Assembly: GCF_000292525.1 (NCBI RefSeq)
Contig: NZ_AEYF01000040.1
Span: forward strand, 62,001 to 126,000
DNA: 64,000 nucleotides
Direction: 5' to 3'
Source: Rhizobium sp. CCGE 510
GTDB lineage: Bacteria; Pseudomonadota; Alphaproteobacteria; Rhizobiales; Rhizobiaceae
Shown: positions 1-8,372 of the stretch, piece after piece
Position numbering within the stretch: the first letter of the stretch is position 1
Layout of the letters: every line of letters starts with the position of its first letter
Notes under the pieces: generated by a model
What the model was told of the DNA's origin: nothing
Databases searched by the model: none
What the model saw: the letters and a program-made list of their open reading frames with translations, nothing else
Program-made: the position numbers and the translations under genes

Positions 1-111
1 CAGGCACTGCTGGAAGCGCCCGATCTGAAGACGCGGGCCGAAACGCTGATCGCTATTACCGAGATCGTGCTGGCGCGGGTCTTCGGTGACTCCGACACGA
101 TTCTGCAGTAG
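1..111 (+). CDS. LON peptidase substrate-binding domain protein (3' end only)
   Basis: Only the last 36 codons are in the window, ending with TAG at 109-111. The visible tail (QALLEAPDLKTRAETLIAIT, then an acidic end) resembles the C-terminus of the free-standing Lon N-terminal-domain proteins that precede a Trm112-like gene in rhizobia. Such proteins carry the substrate-binding domain of Lon without the ATPase and protease parts, and their role is poorly defined. The next gene starts 9 bp downstream on the same strand, so the two are probably cotranscribed. The assignment rests on a short tail and on gene order, so it is tentative. Confidence 0.5.
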   Translation, partial: QALLEAPDLKTRAETLIAITEIVLARVFGDSDTILQ

Positions 112-120
112 ACTTCAGCC

Positions 121-309
121 ATGGACGAAAAACTCAGCCGCGTCGATCCTAAGCTGCTCGATCTGCTGGTCTGCCCGCTCTCCAAGGGCCGGCTTTCCTA
201 TGATCGCGACCACAATGAGCTGGTCTCGGAAAAGGCGCGGCTTGCCTATCCGATCCGCGACGGCATTCCGATCATGCTGGTGTCCGAAGCCCGCGGCCTC
301 GACGAATAG
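121..309 (+). CDS. Trm112-like small protein
   Basis: A 62-aa protein with the Trm112/YcaR pattern: LVCPLSKG near residue 18 and RLAYPIRDGIPIML near residue 40. In eukaryotes and archaea Trm112 is a zinc-binding activator of methyltransferases. Bacterial members are short and their partner is usually unknown. Only one cysteine remains here (in LVCP), so zinc binding like that of the four-cysteine versions is unlikely. It follows the Lon-domain gene by 9 bp and converges on the UbiH-type gene, with 17 bp between the two stop codons. A shorter shadow frame overlaps it, but the family motifs are only in this frame. Confidence 0.85.
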   Translation: MDEKLSRVDPKLLDLLVCPLSKGRLSYDRDHNELVSEKARLAYPIRDGIPIMLVSEARGLDE

Positions 310-326
310 AGCTCTTTAAATCGGCA

Positions 327-1541
327 TCAAATCACTTGGCCGGCCAGCAGGCGCGGATTGTCCTTCGCCGTCGTTCCGGCCGCCTGGCCGATGAAGAAGG
401 ATTTGAGGCGGGGCAGCCGGTCGACGATGCCGAGGCCGACGTCGCGGGCGATGCGGATCGGTGTTGCGTCGTTGGAGAACAGCCGGTTCAGCACATCCGT
501 CGTCACGCCCATACGAAACGTGTCGAAGCGGCGCCAGGTCTGATAACGTTCGAGAATGGTGATCGATCCGATATCGAGGCCGAGCCGATCGGCCTCGACG
601 ATCGTTTCGGCAAGTGCGGCAACATCCTTGAAGCCGAGATTGAGGCCCTGGCCCGAGATCGGGTGAATGCCGTGGGCCGCGTCGCCGGCCAGCGCGAAAC
701 GCGGGGCGACGAAAGCGCGGGCCAGCGTCAGGCCGAGCGGGAAGGCGCGTTTGTCGCCGATGATTTTCAGCGCCCCAAGCTTGTGGCCGAAGCGGCGTTC
801 GAGCTCTTCCTCGAAGACCAGGTCGTCGGCGGCGACCAGCCGATCGGCATCATGTGTCCGCTCCGTCCAGACGAGCGAGGAGCGATTGTTCTTGAGCGGC
901 AGGATGGCGAAGGGACCGGCCGGCAGGAAATGCTCCTCGGCGCAGCCATCATGCGGCCGTTCATGCTCGACGGTTGCAACGATGCCCGACTGGCCGTAGT
1001 CCCAGGTGACGGTCCTGATGCCGGCGAGATCGCGCAGCGTCGAGCGCACGCCATCGCAGGCGACCAGCAGCCGGCTCTCCAACCCGCTGCCATCCGACAG
1101 CGTGACGGTGACGTGGCTGTCATGCGTCTTCAGCTCCGTAGCGCCGAGCCCGTGACGGATGTCGATGCCGAGCCGCTCGCAGACGCCACGCAGCGCTGCG
1201 ACCATGACAACATTCGGGATCATGTGGGCGAAAGGCCGGCCTTCCGCCGCTTCACCATCGAAAGTCAGAAAGACCGGACGCACGGGATCGGAGGTCTTCG
1301 AGTCGGTGACGATCATTTTGGTGATCGGCTGGGCTTCCGGCTCGATCTCGTTCCAGATGCCGAAGACCTCGAGCATCTTCGCCGCCGCCGCGATGACGGC
1401 GGAAGCGCGCGTGTCGTTTTTCCAGACATGCTCCGGCGCCGCCTCGACGACGGCGACCTTCAGATGGGGTGCTGCCTGTTTGACCGCGACAGCGGCGGAA
1501 AGGCCGACATAACCCCCGCCCACAACCAGCATGTCCAGCAT
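327..1541 (-). CDS. UbiH/UbiF/COQ6-family FAD-dependent hydroxylase
   Basis: A 404-aa flavoprotein monooxygenase. The N-terminal Rossmann motif VVGGGYVG is at residues 6-13, the DG motif (CDGVRS) at 162-167 and the second FAD motif (GDAAHGIHPISGQGLNLG) from residue 286. These are the three signatures of class A aromatic hydroxylases. The last one, with its PxxGQGLN core, is typical of the ubiquinone-ring hydroxylases UbiH, UbiF, UbiI and COQ6. The probable role is hydroxylation of a ubiquinone precursor at the inner membrane; which ring carbon cannot be told from the sequence. It is transcribed divergently from tesB, with 84 bp between the start codons. Confidence 0.85.
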   Translation of the reverse strand: MLDMLVVGGGYVGLSAAVAVKQAAPHLKVAVVEAAPEHVWKNDTRASAVIAAAAKMLEVFGIWNEIEPEAQPITKMIVTDSKTSDPVRPVFLTFDGEAAEGRPFAHMIPNVVMVAALRGVCERLGIDIRHGLGATELKTHDSHVTVTLSDGSGLESRLLVACDGVRSTLRDLAGIRTVTWDYGQSGIVATVEHERPHDGCAEEHFLPAGPFAILPLKNNRSSLVWTERTHDADRLVAADDLVFEEELERRFGHKLGALKIIGDKRAFPLGLTLARAFVAPRFALAGDAAHGIHPISGQGLNLGFKDVAALAETIVEADRLGLDIGSITILERYQTWRRFDTFRMGVTTDVLNRLFSNDATPIRIARDVGLGIVDRLPRLKSFFIGQAAGTTAKDNPRLLAGQVI

Positions 1542-1625
1542 CGCGCCGCTCCCGTACCTTATGCCTCAGATGTGACCTATATAGATCATCGCAACTTCAC
1601 TTCCTACCGCCGGGAGACATACAAA

Positions 1626-2510
1626 ATGACGCGCGAGACGACCGGGCCTTCGGCGATGGAGACGCTGCTTTCGACGCTCGACCTGGAGCCGATCGAGGTC
1701 GATATCTTTCGTGGGCGCAGCCCGCAGGCCGGCTGGCAGCGGGTCTTCGGCGGCCAGGTGATCGGCCAGGCGTTGATGGCGGCGCAACGCACCATCGAGG
1801 GCGAGCGTTTCGTCCATTCGCTGCACGCTTATTTCATGCGACCCGGCGATCCCTCCGTGCCGATCATCTACCAGGCGGAGCGCATCCGCGACGGATCGAG
1901 CTTCAATACGCGGCGCGTCGTCGCGATCCAGCACGGCAAGGCGATCTTCACGCTGTCCGCCTCCTTCCAGGTGGAAGAGCCTGGCTTCGAGCACCAGATT
2001 GCCATGCCCGAGGTGACGATGCCCGAAGCGCTGCTCGGCGAACAGCAGATCAAGGAGCAATATCTCGCGCATGCGCCGGAGCCGATCCGAAAATACTGGC
2101 AGCGCGAGCGGCCGATCGAGATCCGTCCCGTCTCGCTGACCCACTATTTTTCCGACAAGAAGCTCGAGCCCCGGCAAGACGTCTGGGTGCGCGCCACCGG
2201 CCCGGTTCCCGACGACCGGCTCTATCAGGCGGCCGTGCTTGCCTATCTCTCGGACATGACGCTGCTTGATACGTCGCTTTATGCACACGGCACCTCCATC
2301 TTCGACCAGAGCCTGCAGGTGGCAAGCCTCGATCATTCCATGTGGTTCCACAGGCCCTGCAAGCTCGACGACTGGCTGCTCTATACGCAGGACAGCCCGT
2401 CGGCTTCGGGTGCCAGAGGGCTGACCCGGGGGTGCCTCTTTACCCGATCGGGTGAGCTGATCGCCTCTGTCGCACAGGAGGGTTTGATTCGGAAAAAGGC
2501 AAATGAATAA
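1626..2510 (+). CDS. tesB: Acyl-CoA thioesterase II
   Basis: A 294-aa double-hotdog thioesterase that hydrolyses acyl-CoA to free acid and CoA in the cytoplasm. Family features are the N-terminal block GWQRVFGGQVIGQAL, the HSLHAYFMRPGD segment, and the C-terminal SLDHSMWFHRP...DDWLLY block. The length fits the TesB family (about 285-295 aa). The frame stays open far upstream, but the ATG at 1626 is preferred because GGGAGA lies at 1612-1617 with an 8-nt spacer and because homology begins there. The divergent partner is the UbiH-type gene. A CTATAT box at 1577-1582 in the short divergent region could be a -10 element, but no convincing -35 was seen. Confidence 0.92.
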   Translation: MTRETTGPSAMETLLSTLDLEPIEVDIFRGRSPQAGWQRVFGGQVIGQALMAAQRTIEGERFVHSLHAYFMRPGDPSVPIIYQAERIRDGSSFNTRRVVAIQHGKAIFTLSASFQVEEPGFEHQIAMPEVTMPEALLGEQQIKEQYLAHAPEPIRKYWQRERPIEIRPVSLTHYFSDKKLEPRQDVWVRATGPVPDDRLYQAAVLAYLSDMTLLDTSLYAHGTSIFDQSLQVASLDHSMWFHRPCKLDDWLLYTQDSPSASGARGLTRGCLFTRSGELIASVAQEGLIRKKANE

Positions 2511-2532
2511 AAAATATGCATCTTTTTAAATT

Positions 2533-2550
2533 TGCGCATTATTTGTGCGC
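2533..2550 (+). promoter_or_regulatory. Possible NtrC-binding site upstream of glnK-amtB
   Basis: TGCGCA-TTATT-TGTGCG is a near-palindrome resembling the NtrC target TGCACC-N5-GGTGCA. It lies about 95 bp upstream of the predicted sigma-54 promoter, a normal distance for an enhancer site. Two direct copies of TCATTTGCC follow at about 2564-2582. NtrC control of glnK-amtB under nitrogen limitation is well known in proteobacteria; this particular site is inferred. Confidence 0.5.
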
Positions 2551-2643
2551 TTGTTGGTCGATCATTTGCCGGTCATTTGCCTGTTTATTGGCACTCGATA
2601 ATATAATCGTTATTTTTCAATAAGTTATTATATGCCTCGAATC

Positions 2644-2659
2644 TGGCACGTCCCTTGAA
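2644..2659 (+). promoter_or_regulatory. Sigma-54 (RpoN) promoter of glnK-amtB
   Basis: TGGCACG-TCCC-TTGAA matches the sigma-54 consensus TGGCACG-N4-TTGCW in every defined position except the -12 C, which is A here. The spacing between the -24 GG and the -12 region is exact. Transcription would start near 2670, leaving a leader of about 75 nt before glnK. The location upstream of a PII/ammonium transporter pair fits nitrogen-controlled expression. Confidence 0.75.
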
Positions 2660-2743
2660 TGTATATCGCCGGTCGCTGTTCAGGAACGTCAGCGGCAAGG
2701 AGAGTCGGCTCCGCGCCGAGGATAACGAAGGATGGGAAACCAG

Positions 2744-3082
2744 ATGAAAATTGTGATGGCTATTATCAAGCCGTTCAAGCTCGATGAGGTCCGCGAAGCT
2801 CTTACGGCGATCGGTATTCAGGGGCTGACCGTGACCGAAGTGAAGGGCTACGGGCGCCAGAAGGGGCATACCGAAATCTATCGCGGCACCGAATATGCGG
2901 TCAGCTTCCTGCCGAAGCTCAAGATCGAAATCGCGGTTGCATCGGAACTCGTCGACAGGGCGGTCGAGGCCATCGCGGCATCGGCCAAGACCGGTCAGAT
3001 CGGCGACGGCAAGATTTTCGTCTATTCGATCGATCATGCCGTGCGCATCCGTACGGGCGAAACCGATTCAGAAGCGCTGTAA
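2744..3082 (+). CDS. glnK: PII nitrogen regulatory protein GlnK
   Basis: A 112-aa PII signal protein. It binds ATP/ADP and 2-oxoglutarate and is uridylylated by GlnD. In its GlnK role it docks on AmtB and blocks ammonium entry when nitrogen is plentiful. Starting at 2744 puts the modified tyrosine of the T-loop (HTEIYRGTEYAV) exactly at position 51, as in the family, and GGGA lies 6 nt upstream. The in-frame ATG at 2732 would add four residues and lacks a spaced ribosome site. The B-loop region (KTGQIGDGKIFV) is intact. The linkage to amtB, 25 bp downstream, argues for GlnK over GlnB. The promoter appears to be sigma-54 dependent. Confidence 0.93.
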   Translation: MKIVMAIIKPFKLDEVREALTAIGIQGLTVTEVKGYGRQKGHTEIYRGTEYAVSFLPKLKIEIAVASELVDRAVEAIAASAKTGQIGDGKIFVYSIDHAVRIRTGETDSEAL

Positions 3083-3107
3083 GCGGCAGATCAAGGAGCC
3101 ATTTCCA

Positions 3108-4544
3108 ATGTCAATTTCGAAGTTTTCTTCCAGCTTTGCGCGGATTTGCGCAGCAACGGCTGCGCTTCTGGCGCCGGCTGTCGCTTTCGCGCAGGAGGCT
3201 GCCCCCGCGGCTGCCACCGCCACCGCTGCTGCCGCTCCGGCCTTCACCATGGACAAGGGTGACAACACCTGGATGCTCGTCTCCTCGGCGCTCGTCCTGC
3301 TGATGACCATCCCCGGCCTTGCACTTTTCTACGGCGGTCTCGTCCGCGCCAAGAACATGCTCTCCGTGCTGATGCAGGTCTTCATGATCACCGCCGTCGT
3401 GGCGCTGATCTGGGTGACTTACGGCTATTCGCTCGCCTTCACCGACGGCGGTTCGCTGAACAGCTTCGTCGGCGGCTTCTCCAAGGCTTTCCTTGCCGGC
3501 GTCAACACCTCGTCGCTCGCCGAAACCTTCTCGAAGGGCGTCGCCATTCCGGAATACACCTTCATCGTCTTCCAGATGACCTTCGCCTGCATCACGCCGG
3601 GCCTGATCGTCGGCGCATTCGCCGAACGTATCAAGTTCTCGGCCGTCATGCTGTTCGTCGTGCTCTGGGTGACCTTCATCTACTTCCCGATGGCGCACAT
3701 GGTCTGGTTCTGGGGCGGTCCGAGCTCCTACACCTCGCCGGCCGGCCTGATCTTCTCCTACGGCGCAATCGACTTCGCCGGCGGCACGGTCGTCCACATC
3801 AATGCCGGTATTGCCGGTCTCGTCGGCGCCATCATGCTCGGCAAGCGCACCGGCTATAAGAAGGAAATCATGGCCCCGCATTCGATGACGCTGACCATGG
3901 TCGGCGCCTCGCTGCTCTGGGTCGGCTGGTTCGGCTTCAATGCCGGCTCCAACCTCGAAGCCAATGCCTACGCCTCGCTTGCCTTTATCAACACCTTCGT
4001 CGCGACGGCTGCTGCTGCCGTGTCCTGGTGCATCATCGAAAGCCTGACCCGCGGCAAGGCTTCGATGCTTGGCGGTGCTTCAGGTGCGGTCGCCGGTCTC
4101 GTCGCCATCACCCCGGCGGCAGGTTTTGCCGGCCCGATGGGCTCGATCGTTCTGGGCCTCATCGTCTCGCCGGTCTGCTACTTCTTCGTCGACGTCGTGA
4201 AGAACAAGTTCAACTACGACGACAGCCTCGACGTCTTCGGCGTCCATTGCGTCGGCGGCATCATCGGCGCTCTCGGCACCGGCATCCTCGTCAACCCGGC
4301 ACTCGGCGGTGCAGGCATCGTCGACTATTCGACAGCCGATTTCGCTGCCTCCTACGCCGGCATGGGAACCCAGGTGCTCGCCCAGGCCAAGGGTGTGCTG
4401 ACGACGCTGCTGTGGTCGGGCATCGGTTCGGCGATCCTCTACAAGATCGTCGACGTCGTCATCGGCCTGCGCGTGAGCGTCGAAGCCGAGCGCGAAGGTC
4501 TCGACCTTTCGACCCACGGCGAAGCCGCCTACCACTCTTCTTGA
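3108..4544 (+). CDS. amtB: Ammonium transporter AmtB
   Basis: A 478-aa polytopic inner-membrane channel for ammonium. A signal peptide (about 29 residues, ending AVAFAQ) and an Ala-rich linker precede eleven predicted membrane segments. The signature GLALFYGGLVRAKN follows the first segment. The twin pore histidines are present: His230 in GGTVVHINAGIAG and His380 in DVFGVHCVGGIIG. AAGGAG sits 9 nt upstream of the chosen ATG; the frame is open further upstream but overlaps glnK. It is cotranscribed with glnK, whose trimer plugs the cytoplasmic face, and it ends in a strong intrinsic terminator. The short soluble tail is normal for AmtB. Confidence 0.95.
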   Translation: MSISKFSSSFARICAATAALLAPAVAFAQEAAPAAATATAAAAPAFTMDKGDNTWMLVSSALVLLMTIPGLALFYGGLVRAKNMLSVLMQVFMITAVVALIWVTYGYSLAFTDGGSLNSFVGGFSKAFLAGVNTSSLAETFSKGVAIPEYTFIVFQMTFACITPGLIVGAFAERIKFSAVMLFVVLWVTFIYFPMAHMVWFWGGPSSYTSPAGLIFSYGAIDFAGGTVVHINAGIAGLVGAIMLGKRTGYKKEIMAPHSMTLTMVGASLLWVGWFGFNAGSNLEANAYASLAFINTFVATAAAAVSWCIIESLTRGKASMLGGASGAVAGLVAITPAAGFAGPMGSIVLGLIVSPVCYFFVDVVKNKFNYDDSLDVFGVHCVGGIIGALGTGILVNPALGGAGIVDYSTADFAASYAGMGTQVLAQAKGVLTTLLWSGIGSAILYKIVDVVIGLRVSVEAEREGLDLSTHGEAAYHSS

Positions 4545-4606
4545 TCATAGGGTTTGCGGCGTCCGGCACAAGGGCGCCGCTTCACGGCCCGTCGCGGCCT
4601 ATCTAG

Positions 4607-4635
4607 AGCTTTTCCGGGTTAAACCCGGAAAAGCT
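4607..4635. repeat. Perfect 14-bp inverted repeat after amtB
   Basis: AGCTTTTCCGGGTT at 4607-4620 is mirrored exactly at 4622-4635, with one base between the arms. No T-run follows on either side, so it is probably not the terminator. Its arms resemble half-sites of the rhizobial palindromic repeats found elsewhere in the window. A true terminator lies just downstream. Confidence 0.7.
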
Positions 4636-4652
4636 GCCATAGACCGCATTTG

Positions 4653-4682
4653 GCCCGGACCTTTCGAGGTTCGGGCTTTTTT
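4653..4682 (+). terminator. Intrinsic terminator of glnK-amtB
   Basis: A 10-bp stem (GCCCGGACCT / AGGTTCGGGC, one G-T type mismatch) closes on a TTCG tetraloop and is followed by six T residues. It lies 109 bp after the amtB stop codon. Confidence 0.88.
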
Positions 4683-4720
4683 CATTTCCCTGTCGGGAAT
4701 ACACGTCCAGGCACGCATGG

Positions 4721-4735
4721 TTAACATCGCTTTAA
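4721..4735 (+). promoter_or_regulatory. CtrA box upstream of ftsK
   Basis: TTAA-CATCGCT-TTAA, followed by CC, is an exact match to the full CtrA site TTAA-N7-TTAAC apart from the last base. It lies 90 bp before the ftsK start codon. A CcrM-type GATTC site lies at 4788-4792. CtrA is the master cell-cycle regulator of alphaproteobacteria; binding here is predicted, not shown. Confidence 0.6.
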
Positions 4736-4824
4736 CCCGGCTCTGATTAGGTGGAGCGGACGCATTTTGGCATGGCGAAGCTTCGGTGATTCGCCTGCCC
4801 TCAGGCATTGGACGGGTTAGACAC

Positions 4825-7497
4825 ATGGCAAGAAGCACGTCGCCGGCGATGGATGGCCGTCCGGATCGGTTCTCCCTCTCGGCATTCATGCTGCGGCAGA
4901 TCCAGGCCCTCATCGGCTTTGCGATCTTTCTGCTCTTGGCGCTCTGCGTCGCGGCGCTGGCGACATGGAACGTTGCCGATCCGAGCTATTCCTATGCCAC
5001 TGCCAACCTGCCGACGAACATCCTCGGTTATAGCGGGGCTGCCTTTGCCGATATCGTCATGCAGTTCCTCGGCCTTGCCAGCGTCGTTTCGATGCTGCCG
5101 ATCGTCGCCTGGGCGCTGGCGCTGATCTCGGGCCGCCGCTTCAGCCGCATCCCCGCTCGTGCCGGCGCCTGGCTTGCCGGTACGGTGCTGTCCTGCGCCG
5201 TGATCGGCTGCTTCCCGCCGCCGCTCACCTGGCCGATCCCGAACGGCATCGGCGGTGTCATCGGCGATATGATCCTGCGTTTTCCCGCACTCTTCGTCGG
5301 CGCCTATCCCACCGGCACCTTCGCCATGGTTGTCGGCTGCATCTTTGCCGCGCCGACCGCCTGGATGATGCTCTTTGCGTCGGGCCTCGTCGGCCGCAGC
5401 GACGCCGAGGAGGAGATCGAGGAAGATTACGTCGGGACGACAAGCAAGGTTCGCGTCGTCGGAGACGAAGACGAAGAAGACGAGTCGCGCTGGGTCGCTC
5501 TCAGCGGTGCCGTGACGCATGCCTGGTACATGAGCCAAGGGCGGCTGCGGCGGCTCTTCGGCATGGGGCCGCGTAAGCGCCGCCAGGGCGATTTTGAATC
5601 ACCCTATGATTTCAACGATGACGAGTTCGGCAAGCTGAACGAACCCGTCCGCGCCAAGGCGCCCACCGCCCGCGGCGAGCGCATGGAGCCGTCGATGGAG
5701 GCACGCGCAGCTTCGCCGCGCCGTATCGTCTCTGCACCGTCGCTTTCCGTCGATGACGACGATGATGACGACGACGATCTGCCCTTCGATGCCGACATGC
5801 CGCCGCGCCCGGCCGATATCCTGCCCGATGATGATGACGACGACTGGATGATCCGCGCACCGGCTAAGGCCGCCGGCAAGCCGGAACCGCGCGTCGTGCC
5901 TTTGGTCTCGCGCCCGAAGCCCAGCGCCCGCATCGAGCGGGAGGCGCAGGGCTCGTTCATCCGTCCCGAGGGTTTCCAGCTTCCGTCAATGCATCTGCTT
6001 GCGGAACCGAAGAATGTCGTGCGCGACTCGACGCTATCAGCCGATGCGCTGGAGCAGAACGCCCGCATGCTCGAAGGCGTGCTCGAGGATTTCGGCGTCA
6101 AGGGCGAGATCATCCATGTCCGTCCAGGCCCCGTCGTCACCCTCTATGAACTGGAGCCGGCGCCCGGCATCAAGTCGTCGCGCGTCATCGGCCTTGCCGA
6201 CGATATCGCCCGCTCGATGAGCGCCATTGCCGCCCGCGTCGCCGTCGTGCCCGGCCGCAACGCGATCGGTATCGAATTGCCGAACCAGACGCGCGAGACC
6301 GTCTATCTGCGTGAACTTATCGCCTCCAGGGATTTCGAAGGCAGCAAGGCGAAGCTCGCCATGGCGCTCGGCAAGACGATCGGCGGCGAAGCCGTCATCG
6401 CCGACCTCGCCAAGATGCCGCATCTGCTTGTCGCCGGCACCACCGGCTCCGGCAAGTCGGTCGCCATCAACACGATGATCCTGTCGTTGCTGTACCGCCT
6501 GACGCCGGAACAGTGCCGGCTGATCATGATCGACCCGAAGATGCTCGAGCTTTCGGTCTATGACGGCATCCCGCATCTGCTTTCGCCCGTCGTCACCGAT
6601 CCGAAGAAGGCCGTCGTCGCGCTCAAATGGACCGTGCGCGAGATGGAGGAGCGCTACAAGAAGATGTCGAAGATCGGTGTGCGCAACATCGACGGCTTCA
6701 ACACCCGCGTCGAGCAGGCCTTGTCGAAGGGCGAGGCGATCTCGCGCACGGTGCAGACCGGCTTCGATCGCCACACCGGCGAGGCAATGTACGAGACCGA
6801 AGAATTCGACCTCAGGCCGATGCCCTATATCGTCGTCATCATCGACGAAATGGCCGACCTGATGATGGTCGCCGGCAAGGATATCGAAGGCGCCGTGCAG
6901 CGGTTGGCGCAGATGGCGCGCGCGGCCGGCATCCATGTGATCATGGCGACACAGCGTCCGTCGGTCGACGTCATCACCGGCACGATCAAGGCGAACTTCC
7001 CGACCCGGATCTCCTTCCAGGTGACCTCGAAGATCGACAGCCGCACCATTCTCGGCGAGCAGGGCGCCGAACAGCTGCTCGGCATGGGCGACATGCTCTA
7101 CATGGCGGGCGGCGGACGTATCCAGCGCGTGCACGGCCCGTTCGTCTCGGATGTCGAGGTGGAAGAGATCGTCTCCTACCTGAAGACCCAGGGCTCGCCG
7201 CAATATCTCGATGCGATCACCGCCGACGACGATGAGGATGGCGATTACGGCGGCGGTGGCCCGGCCGGCACGTCAAACCTCTCCGATTCGGAAGATCCTT
7301 ACGATCAGGCCGTCGCCATCGTGCTGCGTGACGGCAAGGCCTCGACCTCCTACGTCCAGCGCCGGCTTGGCATCGGCTACAACCGGGCCGCCTCGCTCAT
7401 CGAGCGGATGGAGAAGGAAGGCATCATCGGGCCGGCCAATCATGCCGGTAAACGCGAGATTCTCGTTCCCACAGAAGGTGACATCCTCGACCGCTGA
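4825..7497 (+). CDS. ftsK: DNA translocase FtsK
   Basis: An 890-aa septal DNA pump that clears chromosome termini and assists dimer resolution at division. The N-terminal 200 residues hold four membrane segments that anchor it at the septum. An acidic linker follows, with near-pure Asp runs around residues 312-343. The motor carries Walker A (GTTGSGKS, about 538-545) and Walker B (VVIIDEMAD, about 669-677). The C-terminal gamma domain (about 822-890, DPYDQAVAIVLRDGKASTSY) is the winged helix that reads KOPS sequences. ATG 4825 is preferred to a GTG at 4786 because homology begins near MARSTSP. A CtrA box upstream suggests cell-cycle timing. Transcription is independent of amtB. Confidence 0.94.
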   Translation: MARSTSPAMDGRPDRFSLSAFMLRQIQALIGFAIFLLLALCVAALATWNVADPSYSYATANLPTNILGYSGAAFADIVMQFLGLASVVSMLPIVAWALALISGRRFSRIPARAGAWLAGTVLSCAVIGCFPPPLTWPIPNGIGGVIGDMILRFPALFVGAYPTGTFAMVVGCIFAAPTAWMMLFASGLVGRSDAEEEIEEDYVGTTSKVRVVGDEDEEDESRWVALSGAVTHAWYMSQGRLRRLFGMGPRKRRQGDFESPYDFNDDEFGKLNEPVRAKAPTARGERMEPSMEARAASPRRIVSAPSLSVDDDDDDDDDLPFDADMPPRPADILPDDDDDDWMIRAPAKAAGKPEPRVVPLVSRPKPSARIEREAQGSFIRPEGFQLPSMHLLAEPKNVVRDSTLSADALEQNARMLEGVLEDFGVKGEIIHVRPGPVVTLYELEPAPGIKSSRVIGLADDIARSMSAIAARVAVVPGRNAIGIELPNQTRETVYLRELIASRDFEGSKAKLAMALGKTIGGEAVIADLAKMPHLLVAGTTGSGKSVAINTMILSLLYRLTPEQCRLIMIDPKMLELSVYDGIPHLLSPVVTDPKKAVVALKWTVREMEERYKKMSKIGVRNIDGFNTRVEQALSKGEAISRTVQTGFDRHTGEAMYETEEFDLRPMPYIVVIIDEMADLMMVAGKDIEGAVQRLAQMARAAGIHVIMATQRPSVDVITGTIKANFPTRISFQVTSKIDSRTILGEQGAEQLLGMGDMLYMAGGGRIQRVHGPFVSDVEVEEIVSYLKTQGSPQYLDAITADDDEDGDYGGGGPAGTSNLSDSEDPYDQAVAIVLRDGKASTSYVQRRLGIGYNRAASLIERMEKEGIIGPANHAGKREILVPTEGDILDR

Positions 7498-7636
7498 AAT
7501 AATCGGGATATATTTCCAATAGGGTCGCTTTTGCGGAAACCTGACAGCGTCGAAGCCGTTAGCTCTCGCGGGCCGATCGCAACGCCTTGAAGACGCCGCC
7601 TTTCGGCAGCATGCAGATCGCATAAAGGAGATTTAG

Positions 7637-8305
7637 ATGAGTAACTCCAACCCCTTCCTCTCCGGCCTGACGGTAACGCGCCGCGATCTTCTTGGCGCCT
7701 TTGCTGCCGCTGCGATGGTGAGCGCCGTTCCCTTCGGTGCTTATGCGCAGGCGGCAGCTCCCGCTTCCGGCACCGCGCAGGCGATCGCCGACCATTTCTC
7801 CGGCGTCACCACGATGCAGGGCGAATTCGTGCAGTTCGGTCCGCGCGGCGAGCAGACCGGCGGCAAATTTTTCATCCAGCGGCCCGGCAAACTACGGTTC
7901 AACTATGACGACCCGTCGCCGATGCGGGTGATCGCCGACGGCAGAAACGTCGCCATCGGCAATACGAAGTTGAAGACCTGGGATCTCTACCCGCTTTCCA
8001 AGACGCCGCTCAGCCTTCTCCTGGCCCAGCATATCGACCTGTCGGCCGGCATGGTGAAGCGCGTGAAGGAAGAGTCTGATCTGACGACGATCGCGCTCGG
8101 CAACAATACGGTGTTTGGCAACTCGACCATCACCATGATGTTCGACCCGAAGACCTACGACCTGCGTCAGTGGACGATCACCGACAATCAGGGAAAGGAC
8201 ACGTCGGTGATGATCTTCAATGTCAAGACAGGCATGCAGTTCGACGATCGCGTATTCCGCGTGCCCTATGAAACCATTCCGGGCACGCCTCAGTCCCGCG
8301 ACTGA
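7637..8305 (+). CDS. lolA: Outer-membrane lipoprotein carrier LolA
   Basis: A 222-aa periplasmic chaperone that carries lipoproteins from the LolCDE exporter to the outer membrane. The leader contains TRRDLLGAFAAAAMV and ends at AYAQA, so it looks like a twin-arginine (Tat) signal instead of an ordinary Sec one. The mature part has the LolA pattern: MQGEFVQFGPRGEQTGGKF, then RPGKLRFNYDDPSPMRVIADG, and a C-terminal DDRVFRVP. AAAGGAG at 7624-7630 supports the start at 7637. It follows ftsK by 139 bp, an arrangement common in alphaproteobacteria. A hairpin lies between it and xthA. Confidence 0.9.
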   Translation: MSNSNPFLSGLTVTRRDLLGAFAAAAMVSAVPFGAYAQAAAPASGTAQAIADHFSGVTTMQGEFVQFGPRGEQTGGKFFIQRPGKLRFNYDDPSPMRVIADGRNVAIGNTKLKTWDLYPLSKTPLSLLLAQHIDLSAGMVKRVKEESDLTTIALGNNTVFGNSTITMMFDPKTYDLRQWTITDNQGKDTSVMIFNVKTGMQFDDRVFRVPYETIPGTPQSRD

Positions 8306-8372
8306 CGCCTTTTTGGTTGACTGCCCGATGTTTTGCACGCGGGCGGTTCCCTCCCATCCGCCTTTGTTCTAA

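Noticed and set aside
2732..2743. ATG at 2732 as the glnK start
   Set aside because: It would move the T-loop tyrosine to position 55 and has no spaced ribosome site; 2744 gives Tyr51.
4607..4635. Perfect palindrome after amtB as the operon terminator
   Set aside because: No T-run follows it; a better terminator with a TTCG loop lies 17 bp further on.
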